A stretch of 64,000 nt of DNA, from NCBI GenBank assembly GCA_036703985.1, contig DATNQN010000079.1:1-64000 (forward strand), read 5' to 3'. A program made the translations under genes and the position numbers. Under the pieces are notes generated by a model. It worked only from the letters and a program-made list of their open reading frames with translations, ran no database searches and had not been told where the DNA came from. The DNA is from Leptolyngbyaceae cyanobacterium. GTDB lineage: Bacteria > Cyanobacteriota > Cyanobacteriia > Cyanobacteriales > Aerosakkonemataceae. Positions 19,184-28,458 of this stretch are shown piece by piece. Numbering within the stretch: position 1 is the stretch's first letter; each line of letters starts with the position of its first letter.

Positions 19184-19981
19184 CTAAGAGAGTTGAAACA
19201 AAAATGTTACCAGATCTCCCTTTCCCAGACTAATGCGATCGCCCGGTCGCAAGCGATGCCGATTACCCTTTGGCAGGGGAGTATGGTTGATATACGTACC
19301 GTTGGAACTTCCCACGTCTTCCAAATAGTAAGCGTCCCCCTCCACGCGAATATCTGCATGAACGCGAGAAACTACTTCTGAGTTGGGAAACCCAGAAACA
19401 TCTATATCTGGTGGTATTTGGTCGTTTGGTTTGCCTAAATGTACGATCGGCAAATTTTGGGGTAGTTCGATTTCCGTTTTCGTTTGGACGTGCAGCAACT
19501 TGGCAGTTTGCTGCTGAATGCGCGTTACAGAACTACCATATTCTCTAGCTGGAGGCAGTGGAGGTGACGGCAAAGCGATATTTGCAGGTGCCGCTTCAGC
19601 CTGCGGACTGCTAAAACTTTGTGGTGGTGGCGGTGATGACTCGCTACCAGCAGATTTTTCGCTAGGATTGGCGGGTGTAGGCAATGCAGAACTCATCGGT
19701 AAAGGCTCTAGTTCCACCAAAGGGTCGGGTGCTACTAAATCGGGCATCGATCCTGATGGTGAGGATGCCATTGCCACTGTAGCCGGTGCTACTGTCTGTG
19801 CTTCACTTTTCACACTGGCATTCTGCAAGTTAAAACCGCATTGGCCGCAGAAACTGGCGTCTGTCTGCACCGTAGTGCCACAATTAGGGCAATTGGTCGT
19901 GGCTGGTAAGGGCGTGTAACAGGCTTCGCATTGAACTGCTCCGTCTGGATTTTGGTGATTGCAGTTTGGGCAAACAATCAT
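19184..19981 (-). CDS. Double zinc-ribbon and FHA domain protein
   Basis: Protein of 265 residues. The N-terminal 50 residues contain two zinc ribbons (CPNCNHQNPDGAVQCEAC, then CPNCGTTVQTDASFCGQCG). A long Pro/Ser/Ala-rich linker (about 55-160) leads to a C-terminal FHA domain (about 175-265; HLGKPNDQ, SRVHADI, SSNGTYINHTPL). It should recognise phosphothreonine partners, with the ribbons offering a second interaction surface. Third FHA gene in a row around the CBS kinase and likely part of the same regulatory group. Confidence 0.9.
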   Translation of the reverse strand: MIVCPNCNHQNPDGAVQCEACYTPLPATTNCPNCGTTVQTDASFCGQCGFNLQNASVKSEAQTVAPATVAMASSPSGSMPDLVAPDPLVELEPLPMSSALPTPANPSEKSAGSESSPPPPQSFSSPQAEAAPANIALPSPPLPPAREYGSSVTRIQQQTAKLLHVQTKTEIELPQNLPIVHLGKPNDQIPPDIDVSGFPNSEVVSRVHADIRVEGDAYYLEDVGSSNGTYINHTPLPKGNRHRLRPGDRISLGKGDLVTFLFQLS

Positions 19982-20062
19982 GAAGTTTTACCTTCCGTCG
20001 AGATAATCGTAGAGTAAGTGAGGTGAGACAGGGCAATACCCAATCAGATCTTAATAATTCCT

Positions 20063-20800
20063 TTAGTAGATTGAGTTGGCTAAATTCAGATTTCCTTTGG
20101 CAGATTCATCCAATATCCACCAAAGTTCTCCTTTGGGCTGAATTAAGCGGGAGGGGTAGCTCATTTCATCGGCCACAGGAGCGAACACCCGATCGAGAGC
20201 AGATTGTTTATTAGCACCAGCTACGATAAATATGACACACTCAGCTTGGTTAATTAAAGGTACGGTGAAGGTAAGACGAGGTTGACCGTCTTTATTCCCC
20301 ACGCTCACTAAGCGATCGCGCACTTGCAAAGCTCCCGTGTGGGGAAACAGGGAAGCTGTATGCCCATCATCTCCCATCCCCAGTAAAACAATATCAAAAA
20401 CTGGTATTTTTCCTTCCGGACACTCAAAAAATTCTCTCAGTTCTGCTTCGTGTTTTTTGGCATCTGCATCTGGGTCACCTCCATCCGTAGGTATGGGATG
20501 AATGTTAGTAGGTGGCATATCTACTTTATCTAACCAAGCCTGTCGAGCCATTCTTTGATTGCTATCTGGATGGTCTGGGGGTACGTAGCGTTCGTCACCC
20601 CAAAATACGTGAATTTTTTGCCATGCTAAGTTTTCTTTGGCGATTTCTTCATACAGTGCTTTCGGAGTACTGCCACCGGACAGGGCGATAGTACACTTAC
20701 CTCTGGCGAGGATTGCTGTATTAATTTTATCTAGTACCAGCTGTCGCGATCGCTCGATTAAGGCCGCCTGAGAAGGTAGTACTTCAATCTTTTTGGCCAT
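20063..20800 (-). CDS. pgl: 6-phosphogluconolactonase
   Basis: Hydrolyses 6-phosphogluconolactone to 6-phosphogluconate in the oxidative pentose phosphate pathway, the dark NADPH route in cyanobacteria. The 245-residue protein has the SugI/NagB-like fold motifs: ALSGGSTPKALYEE near the N-terminus, WGDERYVPPDHPDSNQRMAR, and the family signature GMGDDGHTASLFPH. The frame can be read from a GTG at 20812 (four extra residues), but the ATG at 20800 gives the usual MAKKIEVLP start. Downstream on the same strand is the zinc-ribbon FHA gene (81 bp), with no functional link evident. Confidence 0.94.
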   Translation of the reverse strand: MAKKIEVLPSQAALIERSRQLVLDKINTAILARGKCTIALSGGSTPKALYEEIAKENLAWQKIHVFWGDERYVPPDHPDSNQRMARQAWLDKVDMPPTNIHPIPTDGGDPDADAKKHEAELREFFECPEGKIPVFDIVLLGMGDDGHTASLFPHTGALQVRDRLVSVGNKDGQPRLTFTVPLINQAECVIFIVAGANKQSALDRVFAPVADEMSYPSRLIQPKGELWWILDESAKGNLNLANSIY

Positions 20801-21069
20801 TACTTTTTGCACCTAATAGCTTTTCTAGTTTCACAGTAAAGCATATATAAGATAGGAAGTAGCTAAGGGGTAAGAGCATCTCGCCAGAAAACTCCCTGAA
20901 TTCACCGCTCGAATCTGGGGAAATATAGAGTGGCGATCTGGCAAACAATTTTAAGATGGATATTTTACTAGATCTGGGCATAAAATATCCTGAATAGTCA
21001 ATGGATAGTTTAAATTAAAGAGTTAGGCAAAACGTCAGGCTCCGACATCAAGCAAATTGTCAACCAAAC

Positions 21070-21960
21070 ATGGTATATCTGAGAGATGAAATCGCAAAAC
21101 AAGCTCGCCAAGGAAGCGTGGCAGCGATTATCCAATTACTAAATGAAAACTTAGCTTCCTGGGGTGTGAGAACTAGAGCAGTGCGAGACAATGGAGTCTT
21201 GCAACTTCTGTGCGAAGCAGAAACAGCTGAAGAACTCGATCGAGCGACTTTAGTACCGCAAATTAAGGAAATTTTAGAGACAATAAGCCCTAAAAATATT
21301 CGTCGAGTAAAAATTAACTCTCGGATCGTGCGAGAGCAGCAATCTCTCTGGCTAGAAGAAATTAGCCGAGACCCACAAACCCATTTGTTGTGGTTTGAAG
21401 AAATCACTTTAGCAAGGAAAAATCCCTTCCAATATCTAGGTTCAGACGATCGAGAGCGTAAAGAGAAAGCAATCAAGCAATCCCTTGCCAAACCTTCATC
21501 TTCCCCTTTTGTACGCGATCGCAGACAATGGCAGCGAGGCATGATCGGGGGAGTACTGCTAACCGTATTACTCTTATTAATGGGCTGGGGTGCTTATAAA
21601 ATATTAGTGGCAAAGCAGATAGAACCATTGCAAGCGATCAAGCCAAAAACTTCGGTACAGCTAACTGGCAACCAACAAAATGGTAATTTATCGAATAATC
21701 TAAACAACCAAAGTACGCCCGATCGAACAGAAGATCCCTTTGCATCTGCGGTGCGAATTGCCGAACAAGCTTCTCTAGCGGGTAAAACAGCTAACACTCG
21801 TACTCAATGGTTAGAAATCGCGAACCGTTGGCAACAAGCTTCCGATCTGATGGCTCAAGTATCGGAACAAGATAGTCGTTACAAAACTGCACAAAACCGC
21901 AAAACACTTTATCGAAAGAATAGCGAATCTGCTTTGCGACAATTAGAAAAAAGACGTTAG
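21070..21960 (+). CDS. Conserved cyanobacterial membrane protein, function unknown
   Basis: Protein of 296 residues that I cannot assign. A soluble N-terminal region (about 1-110; GSVAAIIQLLNENLASWGVR) is followed by a basic stretch, one transmembrane helix (about 160-178, GVLLTVLLLLMGWGAYKILV), a Gln/Asn-rich linker and a helical C-terminal part resembling a single tetratricopeptide-like hairpin (IAEQASLAGKTANTRTQWLE). The basic residues just before the helix (RDRRQWQRG) suggest the N-terminus is cytoplasmic. Standalone gene. Confidence 0.75.
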   Translation: MVYLRDEIAKQARQGSVAAIIQLLNENLASWGVRTRAVRDNGVLQLLCEAETAEELDRATLVPQIKEILETISPKNIRRVKINSRIVREQQSLWLEEISRDPQTHLLWFEEITLARKNPFQYLGSDDRERKEKAIKQSLAKPSSSPFVRDRRQWQRGMIGGVLLTVLLLLMGWGAYKILVAKQIEPLQAIKPKTSVQLTGNQQNGNLSNNLNNQSTPDRTEDPFASAVRIAEQASLAGKTANTRTQWLEIANRWQQASDLMAQVSEQDSRYKTAQNRKTLYRKNSESALRQLEKRR

Positions 21961-22360
21961 CAGAAATTTTCTTCCAATAATTATAATGCAAGAAAGATAA
22001 TGGGGGATAAAAGCCAATTTGTGGCAAATTTAAAGTGCAATTGCTAGAAAAACTCAGAGATTAGCGCTGCCATCGGGTCCTGGTTAAGTAGTACCTATAC
22101 ATTTAATCGATCGGCTATTAAGCGATCGCGAACATTGTAGAGAAAACACGGATGCAAGATAGTCAGAGATAAAGATAATCTAGAGCCAGTTCACATCAGT
22201 TTAATGGGTACTGATGAAGCGATCGGGTAAAACTGACCTATTTGAGCGGCCATCCTGCTAAAAATCCGAAGTTATTGCGCTAATTGGCTAGTCACTAGGT
22301 TTCTGGCTAAGGTCTGTTGAGGGCAGGAGATCTCAAACACAGATTGGGGCTTTGAAGTTG
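21961..22360. other. Intergenic region, nothing identified
   Basis: About 400 bp upstream of the GAF kinase gene with several GCGATCGC/CGATCG sites. No ORF, tRNA, strong hairpin or tandem repeat was seen. Confidence 0.4.
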
Positions 22361-24427
22361 ATGAGAGATTCGCAGGACAAAAAAAGATTAGGCACTTACC
22401 GGAAGCGCCGCACGATTGTCAGCACAACATCTGAAAAGTCGATCGCTGCTTTATCGTCAAACGAGCCGGAAGTGGCTCTGTATCCGGAAAACTTAAATGA
22501 ATTTTGGCAATGCGAGGTTTATTCTCCCGATCTAGGCCATGAAATCGCCCATATCGTACTCGATAGCCCCAATGCAGAAATAGTGCTGCCTGAAATTAGC
22601 AAAGCTTTGCAAGAAACTTTCCAGGTAGAATACTGTCTGATTGCCGCAATGGTCAATGATGGGACTCTCGTGCAAAACGCTTATTGGTATCCCGATCGAG
22701 ACCAATCATCTTCGCTGGGAAACCCCAGTCATCTGCTCGGGCATTTGCATCAAGCCGCATTATTGAGTATATCTGACCCATTTGCGATCGCGGATGTCAC
22801 TGCTGTTGAATCTCCTCTATCTGAGTTGAGCGGGTCTACAGAGTTTCCAGTCAGGGCTATTTTAGCGATCGAGACTAGGTTTCAAGGTCGCGTTAACGGG
22901 ATAGTCGCCCTGATGCGTTCCGCAGTCCACCATTGGACTGCATCCGAAAAACGACAACTGCAAGCCCTGTCAGATTCAATCGCAATGGCAATCTCACAAG
23001 TTCAACTTCAAAGACAGGTGAAAGCTTCCTCAGGCTACCAAGCTTTCCTCAACCAATTAACGATGGCCATCCGCAGTTCTACGGAACTCGAACAAGTCCT
23101 CAAACTAGCATTAGATGGTACAGCCCGTAATCTTCAGGTAGATCGGGGTTTAATCCTGTTACTAAAATACACAGACCCGCTCCAGAAAAAAGGCAATTAC
23201 CAAAAAGCAATTCCGGAAGCCAAAGCGACGGTAGTTTCTGAATGGCTTTCCGTTGCTGCCTCCCCTGAAAACGAAAACCAGAAAAGTTGGTTAAATCAGT
23301 CATTCTGGTTGTCGGAATGCCAGTTATGTCAAGAAGGCTTTACCAACGCTCCCAACCAAATCGTTATCGCTGACAAAAGCTATTTTACCAGTAACAATAT
23401 CGATGATGGGATCGCCTCGGTTTTTGATTTAACTACAATGTCTGCCCTAGTACTAGTTCCTCTAGAAAGCCAAGGTACCGTATTGGGATTTTTAGGGCTA
23501 CAACAGCGTCAACCTCGTTCCTGGGTAAGAGAGGAACTCGAATTGGTGGAATTGGTCAGCGCCCAATTGAGTATTGCCATTCTCCAATTTCAAACACTGC
23601 GGCAAACTTCCGCTTTAGTGGAAGAACGGACAGCCCAACTCCAGTCTATTTTGCGAGTTCAGGCGAAGTTATACGAAACTACTCGCCAACACGTAGAACA
23701 ACTGCGTCATTTAAATCAAGTCAAGGATGAGTTTATCGACACCATGAGCGATCGGCTGCGAAATCCTTTGGCAAGTATGAGAATGGCAATTCGGATGTTA
23801 CGCCAACCAGGTATTTCCGCTGAGCGTCAAACAAAATATTTGGATATTTTAGAACAGCAGTGTACTCAGGAAATCAATTTAATTAACGATATACTTGCTC
23901 TTCAACAATTAGAATCTAAAAAATCGACCCTGCACCTCCAAAAAATCGACTTAAAACAGGTAATCGAGGCATTAGCTGCCTCTTTTTCCCATAAATGGGG
24001 AGTTAAGGGTGTAGATTTAGCAATGGATCTACCCAAGCGATCGCTGATGATCCAAAGCGATCCCGACAGTCTCGATCGCATTCTGGAAGAACTGCTCACT
24101 AATGCTGGCAAGTATTCCGATCCCGATACTACCGTTCACCTGGCAGCTGATTACCACGTTGAAGGAACAATTCCACAAATCGTATTGACATTTTCTAATA
24201 CTGGCCCCGGTATTTCTCCAGCCGAACAAAATTATATTTTTGAAAAGTTCCGTCGAGGTCAAGGAGTGAGCGAACAATTAATTCAAGGTACCGGACTGGG
24301 ACTGGCTTTGGTTAAATGCTTAGTGCAACACTTGAATGGTACGATCGCGGTTTCTAGCAATCCCATTAACGACTCCGATTCTTGGTTAACTTGTTTCACT
24401 GTTATCCTCCCCCAAATGCAAGGTTGA
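22361..24427 (+). CDS. GAF-domain histidine kinase-like protein lacking phospho-acceptor His
   Basis: Soluble kinase-like sensor of 688 residues. Two GAF domains occupy roughly 60-215 and 235-410, followed by a coiled coil and a HisKA-like helix. The H-box reads MSDRLRNPL where a functional kinase would have S-H-E-L-R-T-P-L, so the phospho-acceptor His is replaced by Asp464 (codon GAT, 23750-23752). The ATPase domain keeps the N-box (EELLTNAGKYSD) and G2 (GTGLGLALVKCL), but G1 reads SNTGPGI with Asn in place of the usual Asp. It may be a pseudokinase or signal through a partner. A TTG at 22352 could add three residues; the ATG is preferred. Confidence 0.88.
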   Translation: MRDSQDKKRLGTYRKRRTIVSTTSEKSIAALSSNEPEVALYPENLNEFWQCEVYSPDLGHEIAHIVLDSPNAEIVLPEISKALQETFQVEYCLIAAMVNDGTLVQNAYWYPDRDQSSSLGNPSHLLGHLHQAALLSISDPFAIADVTAVESPLSELSGSTEFPVRAILAIETRFQGRVNGIVALMRSAVHHWTASEKRQLQALSDSIAMAISQVQLQRQVKASSGYQAFLNQLTMAIRSSTELEQVLKLALDGTARNLQVDRGLILLLKYTDPLQKKGNYQKAIPEAKATVVSEWLSVAASPENENQKSWLNQSFWLSECQLCQEGFTNAPNQIVIADKSYFTSNNIDDGIASVFDLTTMSALVLVPLESQGTVLGFLGLQQRQPRSWVREELELVELVSAQLSIAILQFQTLRQTSALVEERTAQLQSILRVQAKLYETTRQHVEQLRHLNQVKDEFIDTMSDRLRNPLASMRMAIRMLRQPGISAERQTKYLDILEQQCTQEINLINDILALQQLESKKSTLHLQKIDLKQVIEALAASFSHKWGVKGVDLAMDLPKRSLMIQSDPDSLDRILEELLTNAGKYSDPDTTVHLAADYHVEGTIPQIVLTFSNTGPGISPAEQNYIFEKFRRGQGVSEQLIQGTGLGLALVKCLVQHLNGTIAVSSNPINDSDSWLTCFTVILPQMQG

Positions 24428-24506
24428 GGGGCTGAAAACAACAGCAAACCAAATAAGTCATGTACCATTTGGAATGGTGGTGGTGCATAAGCAAAAAACA
24501 ATCTCT

Positions 24507-26189
24507 ATGGCTATAACTGTTGCGCCTAAGCCACTACGCTGGCAACGGGCCAAATATTCGCCGCTATCGCGTCAGATGGATGTATTTACGGCGGCTGGAA
24601 AATTTTTATTCTTTTTAGGGTGGGATAAGCTATTTGCTCGTAATTCCCCATCACAAAAAAGGCGTCGGGCTAAGTGGTTAGTTCGTACTTTGCTGAATTT
24701 AGGGCCAACTTTTATTAAAATCGGTCAGTCTTTATCTACTCGCGCCGATCTGTTACCACCAGAGTATGTCAGTGCTTTAGCTCAGTTACAGGATAACGTT
24801 CCGGCATTTAGTAGTTCGGAAGCGATCGCTTTAGTTGAATCTGAATTGGGCAAACCTATTTATGCTTTGTATCGGGATTTTAATGAAATCCCGATCGCTG
24901 CTGCGAGTTTGGGACAGGTACACAAAGCATGGCTGCATACCGGAGAAGAAGTAGTTGTCAAAGTGCAGCGACCTCGACTGCAACAGTTATTTGACCTGGA
25001 TGTAAAAGCTGTTTATAAAATCATTCAGTTTTGTAAGCGCTATTTACCTGGGGCAAGAAAGTACGAGCTAGAAGCTATTTATCACGAATTTTTTACGATT
25101 CTTTATCAAGAAATAGATTACATTCAAGAAGCGAAAAATGCCGAGCGTTTTCGCTATAATTTTATGAATTATCCCGGTATTAGCGTACCAAAAGTTTATT
25201 GGGAATATACTACCCAGAAAGTTTTGACCGTGGAATATTTACCGGGAATTAAAGTTGACGATCGTCAAACCATAGAAGCTTGTGGCTTGGATGTGAAAAG
25301 AATTAATCAAATCGGTATTTGTTGTTATTTAAAACAACTGTTACTCGATGGATTTTTCCAAGCCGATCCCCATCCCGGAAATATGGCGGTCAATCCAGAG
25401 AATGGTAGCCTGATTTTCTATGATTTCGGCATGATGGCCGAGGTAAAATCTCTGGCTAAAGATCAGATGATCAGGACGTTTTTTGCCGTTCTCAGAAAAG
25501 ATACGGAAGAGGTACTGGATACTTTAATTAAAATGGGATTAATCGAGCCAGTCTCGGATATGACACCAGTCCGAAGGCTGATCTCGTTTTTACTGGAAAA
25601 ATTTACGGAAAAACCCGTAGATTTTCAGGCTTTTGCGGAAATAAAAAGCGAACTTTACGTTATGTTCGAGCAGCAACCTTTCCGTTTACCTGCACAAATG
25701 ACTTTTATTTTGAAGTCGTTGACTACGCTGGATGGAGTTGCTAGGGCGCTCGACCCTCAATATAATTTGGTGGCAGCGGCTCAACCTTTTATTAAAAGTA
25801 TTGCGGTTTCTAAAGGACGAGGAAGCGCGATCGGAGAACTGGCAAGACAAACTAAGAATTTTATTACCTATAAATTGCAGCACCCTAGTAAAACGGAAGT
25901 TTTGATTAGGGATTTAGAACGACGAATAGAAGATGGCGAACTACAGCTGCGAGTGCGATCGATCGAGAGCGATCGGATCTTCAAACGCATTTATTTAGCG
26001 ATTAAGAGCTTAGTGTATGCCTGCTTAACTGGTTTTACCTTATTAGCTGGGGCGATTCTCTTTGTAGAGGGATTTAAAGGGGTGGCTGTGGCTGCTTTTA
26101 CCCTGTCAGCTTTAGCATTGTTATTTTTGGTGCGCTCTTTGGTTAGCTTAGCTATGCGGGAAAAATTAGATAGCATCGCAGAAAAGTGA
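24507..26189 (+). CDS. ABC1 (AarF/UbiB/ADCK) family atypical kinase
   Basis: Atypical protein-kinase-like ATPase of 560 residues, of the group linked to quinone or prenyl-lipid homeostasis. Visible motifs: the family-specific KxGQ element in FIKIGQSLSTRADLLPPEY, an Ala-rich nucleotide loop in AAASLGQVHKAWL, the catalytic Lys in VVVKVQRP, the HRD-like segment QADPHPGNMAV and the metal-binding DFG in YDFGMMAEV. Two hydrophobic helices lie near the C-terminus (ACLTGFTLLAGAILFVEGF and the next segment), suggesting membrane attachment, probably thylakoid or plasma membrane. A longer GTG start at 24474 is possible; ATG 24507 gives the usual MAITVAPKPL start. The substrate is unknown. Confidence 0.92.
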   Translation: MAITVAPKPLRWQRAKYSPLSRQMDVFTAAGKFLFFLGWDKLFARNSPSQKRRRAKWLVRTLLNLGPTFIKIGQSLSTRADLLPPEYVSALAQLQDNVPAFSSSEAIALVESELGKPIYALYRDFNEIPIAAASLGQVHKAWLHTGEEVVVKVQRPRLQQLFDLDVKAVYKIIQFCKRYLPGARKYELEAIYHEFFTILYQEIDYIQEAKNAERFRYNFMNYPGISVPKVYWEYTTQKVLTVEYLPGIKVDDRQTIEACGLDVKRINQIGICCYLKQLLLDGFFQADPHPGNMAVNPENGSLIFYDFGMMAEVKSLAKDQMIRTFFAVLRKDTEEVLDTLIKMGLIEPVSDMTPVRRLISFLLEKFTEKPVDFQAFAEIKSELYVMFEQQPFRLPAQMTFILKSLTTLDGVARALDPQYNLVAAAQPFIKSIAVSKGRGSAIGELARQTKNFITYKLQHPSKTEVLIRDLERRIEDGELQLRVRSIESDRIFKRIYLAIKSLVYACLTGFTLLAGAILFVEGFKGVAVAAFTLSALALLFLVRSLVSLAMREKLDSIAEK

Positions 26190-26225
26190 ACTATACTTTG
26201 CACGGGTATAAACGTTTCTTTAGAG

Positions 26226-26256
26226 AAGGAGGGGCTAGGGACTAGGGGCTAGGGGA
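26226..26256. repeat. Heptamer short tandem repeats
   Basis: Near-perfect copies of CTAGGGG/CTAGGGA type heptamers in the spacer between the ABC1 kinase gene and tRNA-Glu. Confidence 0.5.
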
Positions 26257-26397
26257 AGAAATAGAAGGGAATAGAGAACAGTAATAGTAATCAGAGAATA
26301 TCAAAATTTAACTTCTCAATCTCCTAGCGTTCGATAGGGATTGTCTAAGATTTCGTTTGCTGTTTTAGGTAAGAAGTAAAGAAGAAGTGATAGATAG

Positions 26398-26435
26398 AAA
26401 AAAAAGGGCTTCAAGTTGGTAAACTTGAAACCCTT
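26398..26435 (-). terminator. Rho-independent terminator of tRNA-Glu
   Basis: On the minus strand AAGGGTTTCAAGTT pairs with AACTTGAAGCCCTT (14 bp including one G-U, 4-nt loop) and is followed by a run of eight T. It starts about 11 bases beyond the tRNA 3' end, so it should end the tRNA transcript. Confidence 0.85.
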
Positions 26436-26445
26436 CTTTTTTTAG

Positions 26446-26518
26446 TACCCCCAGGGGAATTCGAATCCCCGTCGCCTCCGTGAAAGGGAGGTGTCCTAGG
26501 CCTCTAGACGATGGGGGC
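26446..26518 (-). tRNA. trnE: tRNA-Glu (anticodon TTC)
   Basis: Reads on the minus strand from GCCCCCATCGTCTAGAGG. The anticodon stem CCTCC/GGAGG encloses the loop CTTTCAC with anticodon TTC, the T-arm is CGGGGATTCGAATTCCCC-like, and the acceptor closes with TGGGGGT and discriminator A, including the G1-U72 pair typical of cyanobacterial and chloroplast tRNA-Glu. CCA is not encoded. In cyanobacteria this tRNA serves translation and also supplies glutamate for 5-aminolevulinate, the start of chlorophyll and haem synthesis. Confidence 0.97.
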
Positions 26519-26767
26519 GCGTCGTGCGCTGTCGTTCGTCATCAGCACCTTTATAAACTTATCCAATATTTCCGAATCTGTCAACACCTAAATCAAAAAA
26601 TTTTTGATTTCGATCGCTTTAAGCGCTGAAAGACTTATGGGAAGGCTAGTTTAGAGCGGCAAAAAAGTTTGAAAGTCGAGGGTGAAGTCAAAAATTTTTC
26701 CGAGACTGCCGACCGGAAGAGTCAATATAGCAGGACTTGAGTGAAGCGATCGAGCATGGAAAGTTTG

Positions 26768-26806
26768 GGGCATTAACTCGGCCAACGGAAAGCCGAGTTA
26801 ATGCCC
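26768..26806. terminator. Perfect 15-bp hairpin downstream of TPR gene
   Basis: GGGCATTAACTCGGC (26768-26782) pairs with GCCGAGTTAATGCCC (26792-26806) around a 9-nt loop, 12 bp beyond the stop of the minus-strand TPR gene. There is no T-run on either side, so it may stabilise the mRNA end or terminate without a canonical tract. Confidence 0.55.
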
Positions 26807-26818
26807 TGAGTAATTTGG

Positions 26819-27682
26819 TTAGTTAACCCCGCCTTGTAATAAAGCTTGGAATTGCTGGTTTCCTCGGATTTGCTGAAAATCCGGATCGGTTTTTGCTAGT
26901 GTCTTATATTCGCTGGGATGAAGGCAGATGGCTTTTTGCAGGTTTTCGATCGCTAAATCGGCATTTCCCAGAATGGCATAGCAGCAAGCTTTGTTGTACC
27001 AGGCGTATTCGTCATCGGGTTGAATGGTTAAAGCTCGATCGTAACTCTCGATCGCGTCGGAGTAGCGTTTCAGGTAGCGCAGCACGTCACCGCGCTTGTA
27101 GAACGCCCAGAAGAGGTCGCCTTCTTCGTCTTTGAGTGCTTGTTCGTAGCTAGCGAGAGCTTCTTCGTAGCGCTCCATCAGGCGCAGGACATCGCCTCGC
27201 CTCAACCAGGCCAAAAAGTCTTGGCGTCGGGCGGCGATCGCTCGATCGTAGTTCAGGAGAGCTTCCTCGTAGCGTTTGAGGTGACGCAAGGCGTCGCCGC
27301 GCTTGAACCACGCCCAGAAGTCTCTGGGTCTGATTTCCAAGGCGCGATCGAAGTTGGCGATCGCTTCAGAAAAATCATCCAGATCGTCTAGGGCTACGCA
27401 TCCCCGGTTATACCAACTCCAGTAGTCGCTCGGGCGCACTGAAAGGGTTTTATCGAAGCTGGCGATCGCTTCTTCGTAATTGCCTAAAGCTTGTAGTGCC
27501 TTGCTGCGCTTATACCAAGCCCAATAGTCATCGGGTTGGATTTGCAGCGCTTTATCAAAGCTAGCGATCGCTTCGGAGTAAAGTTCTTGCTCCTCAAAGG
27601 TTTTCCCTTGCCAGTACCATTCCCAGTAGTCTCCTGGTTTTCCGTCGGCAGCTTTGCGATCGATCGTTACCATTTGATTCAT
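26819..27682 (-). CDS. Tetratricopeptide repeat protein
   Basis: Soluble repeat protein of 287 residues with about six TPR units of the type YEEAIASFDKALQIQPDDYW followed by AWYKRG. The repeats have an unusual conserved aromatic DYWAWY/DFWAWF at each turn. TPR superhelices mediate protein-protein contacts; no enzymatic domain is present. The frame could open at a TTG at 27700, but ATG 27682 has GAGAAG about ten bases upstream. It closely resembles the next TPR gene at 28459-29499, and the two probably arose by duplication. Confidence 0.88.
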   Translation of the reverse strand: MNQMVTIDRKAADGKPGDYWEWYWQGKTFEEQELYSEAIASFDKALQIQPDDYWAWYKRSKALQALGNYEEAIASFDKTLSVRPSDYWSWYNRGCVALDDLDDFSEAIANFDRALEIRPRDFWAWFKRGDALRHLKRYEEALLNYDRAIAARRQDFLAWLRRGDVLRLMERYEEALASYEQALKDEEGDLFWAFYKRGDVLRYLKRYSDAIESYDRALTIQPDDEYAWYNKACCYAILGNADLAIENLQKAICLHPSEYKTLAKTDPDFQQIRGNQQFQALLQGGVN

Positions 27683-27700
27683 ATTTTTGGAGCTTCTCAA

Positions 27701-28458
27701 AACAGATATTTTTAAACTTTTGCTCAGTTGTCAGTTTCTATCACTGAGCGATGGCGGCTTTGGATTAACATCATAGCCTAGCCTTTACTGTGGCACGGAA
27801 CATAGTTGCCTTGGCAGATAAAATACTATAAATTTTTCCCAAAACAAATCATCAGTCGTAAGTCATAAGACTCTTTTTTCAGATTAAGTATATTTATCTA
27901 TCAAGCTAATATCATTTTAACATTTCTGTTCTGTTAGTTTGACTGACATCTCCCTTTGCAATAAACCTATACTTATCTTGACGATCGCAGTTTTTTACAG
28001 AACTGTTTTATCCAAAGAGAATATATAACACAAAAAAAATATTTTGGTAGTAGTCTGTGTAACTAAATTCTGAAACCAGATAGAAACTTAAAGACCTTGA
28101 GGCTCCCTTACCTTTCTGGAGCCCGGTCATGCTGGGTTTTTAAGGGTTTGTCATTACCCATCACCACTATCAGCTGATGATTGATTGGGAATCCGAGCGA
28201 ACTATCTGCTTATGGCCTGATTTTTCTACAGCTACGGTAGCTAAAAGTAATTTTAATAATTGTTTGAACATCGTTTTATTTGTCAATGTTTTGAGTAGAT
28301 GGTACGTTTGTTATCTTTACCTTCTACTCAAAACGACATCAGGGTAACAGCTAAATTGGGTTTTGCTACATAATATTTGTGGCAGTTAATTAGAAGTTAA
28401 GGAAGGATTTTTATGGTAATTTTACAATTACCATTGTTCATTATCGATTCCTTTTTTT
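27701..28458. other. Long spacer between TPR genes; possible small RNA
   Basis: A 758-bp stretch without a supportable ORF. GGCTCC (28101-28106) pairs with GGAGCC (28118-28123), and immediately afterwards GCCCGGTCATGCTGGG is followed by TTTTT, together resembling a small structured RNA ending in a terminator on the plus strand. A second perfect 9-bp hairpin (ATGGTAATT with AATTACCAT, 28413-28434) lies just after the TPR stop. I do not recognise a known RNA family. Confidence 0.35.

Noticed and set aside
21791-22027. 78-residue minus-strand frame over the end of the gene at 21070
   Set aside because: Mostly antisense to a convincing coding sequence and without a recognisable domain.
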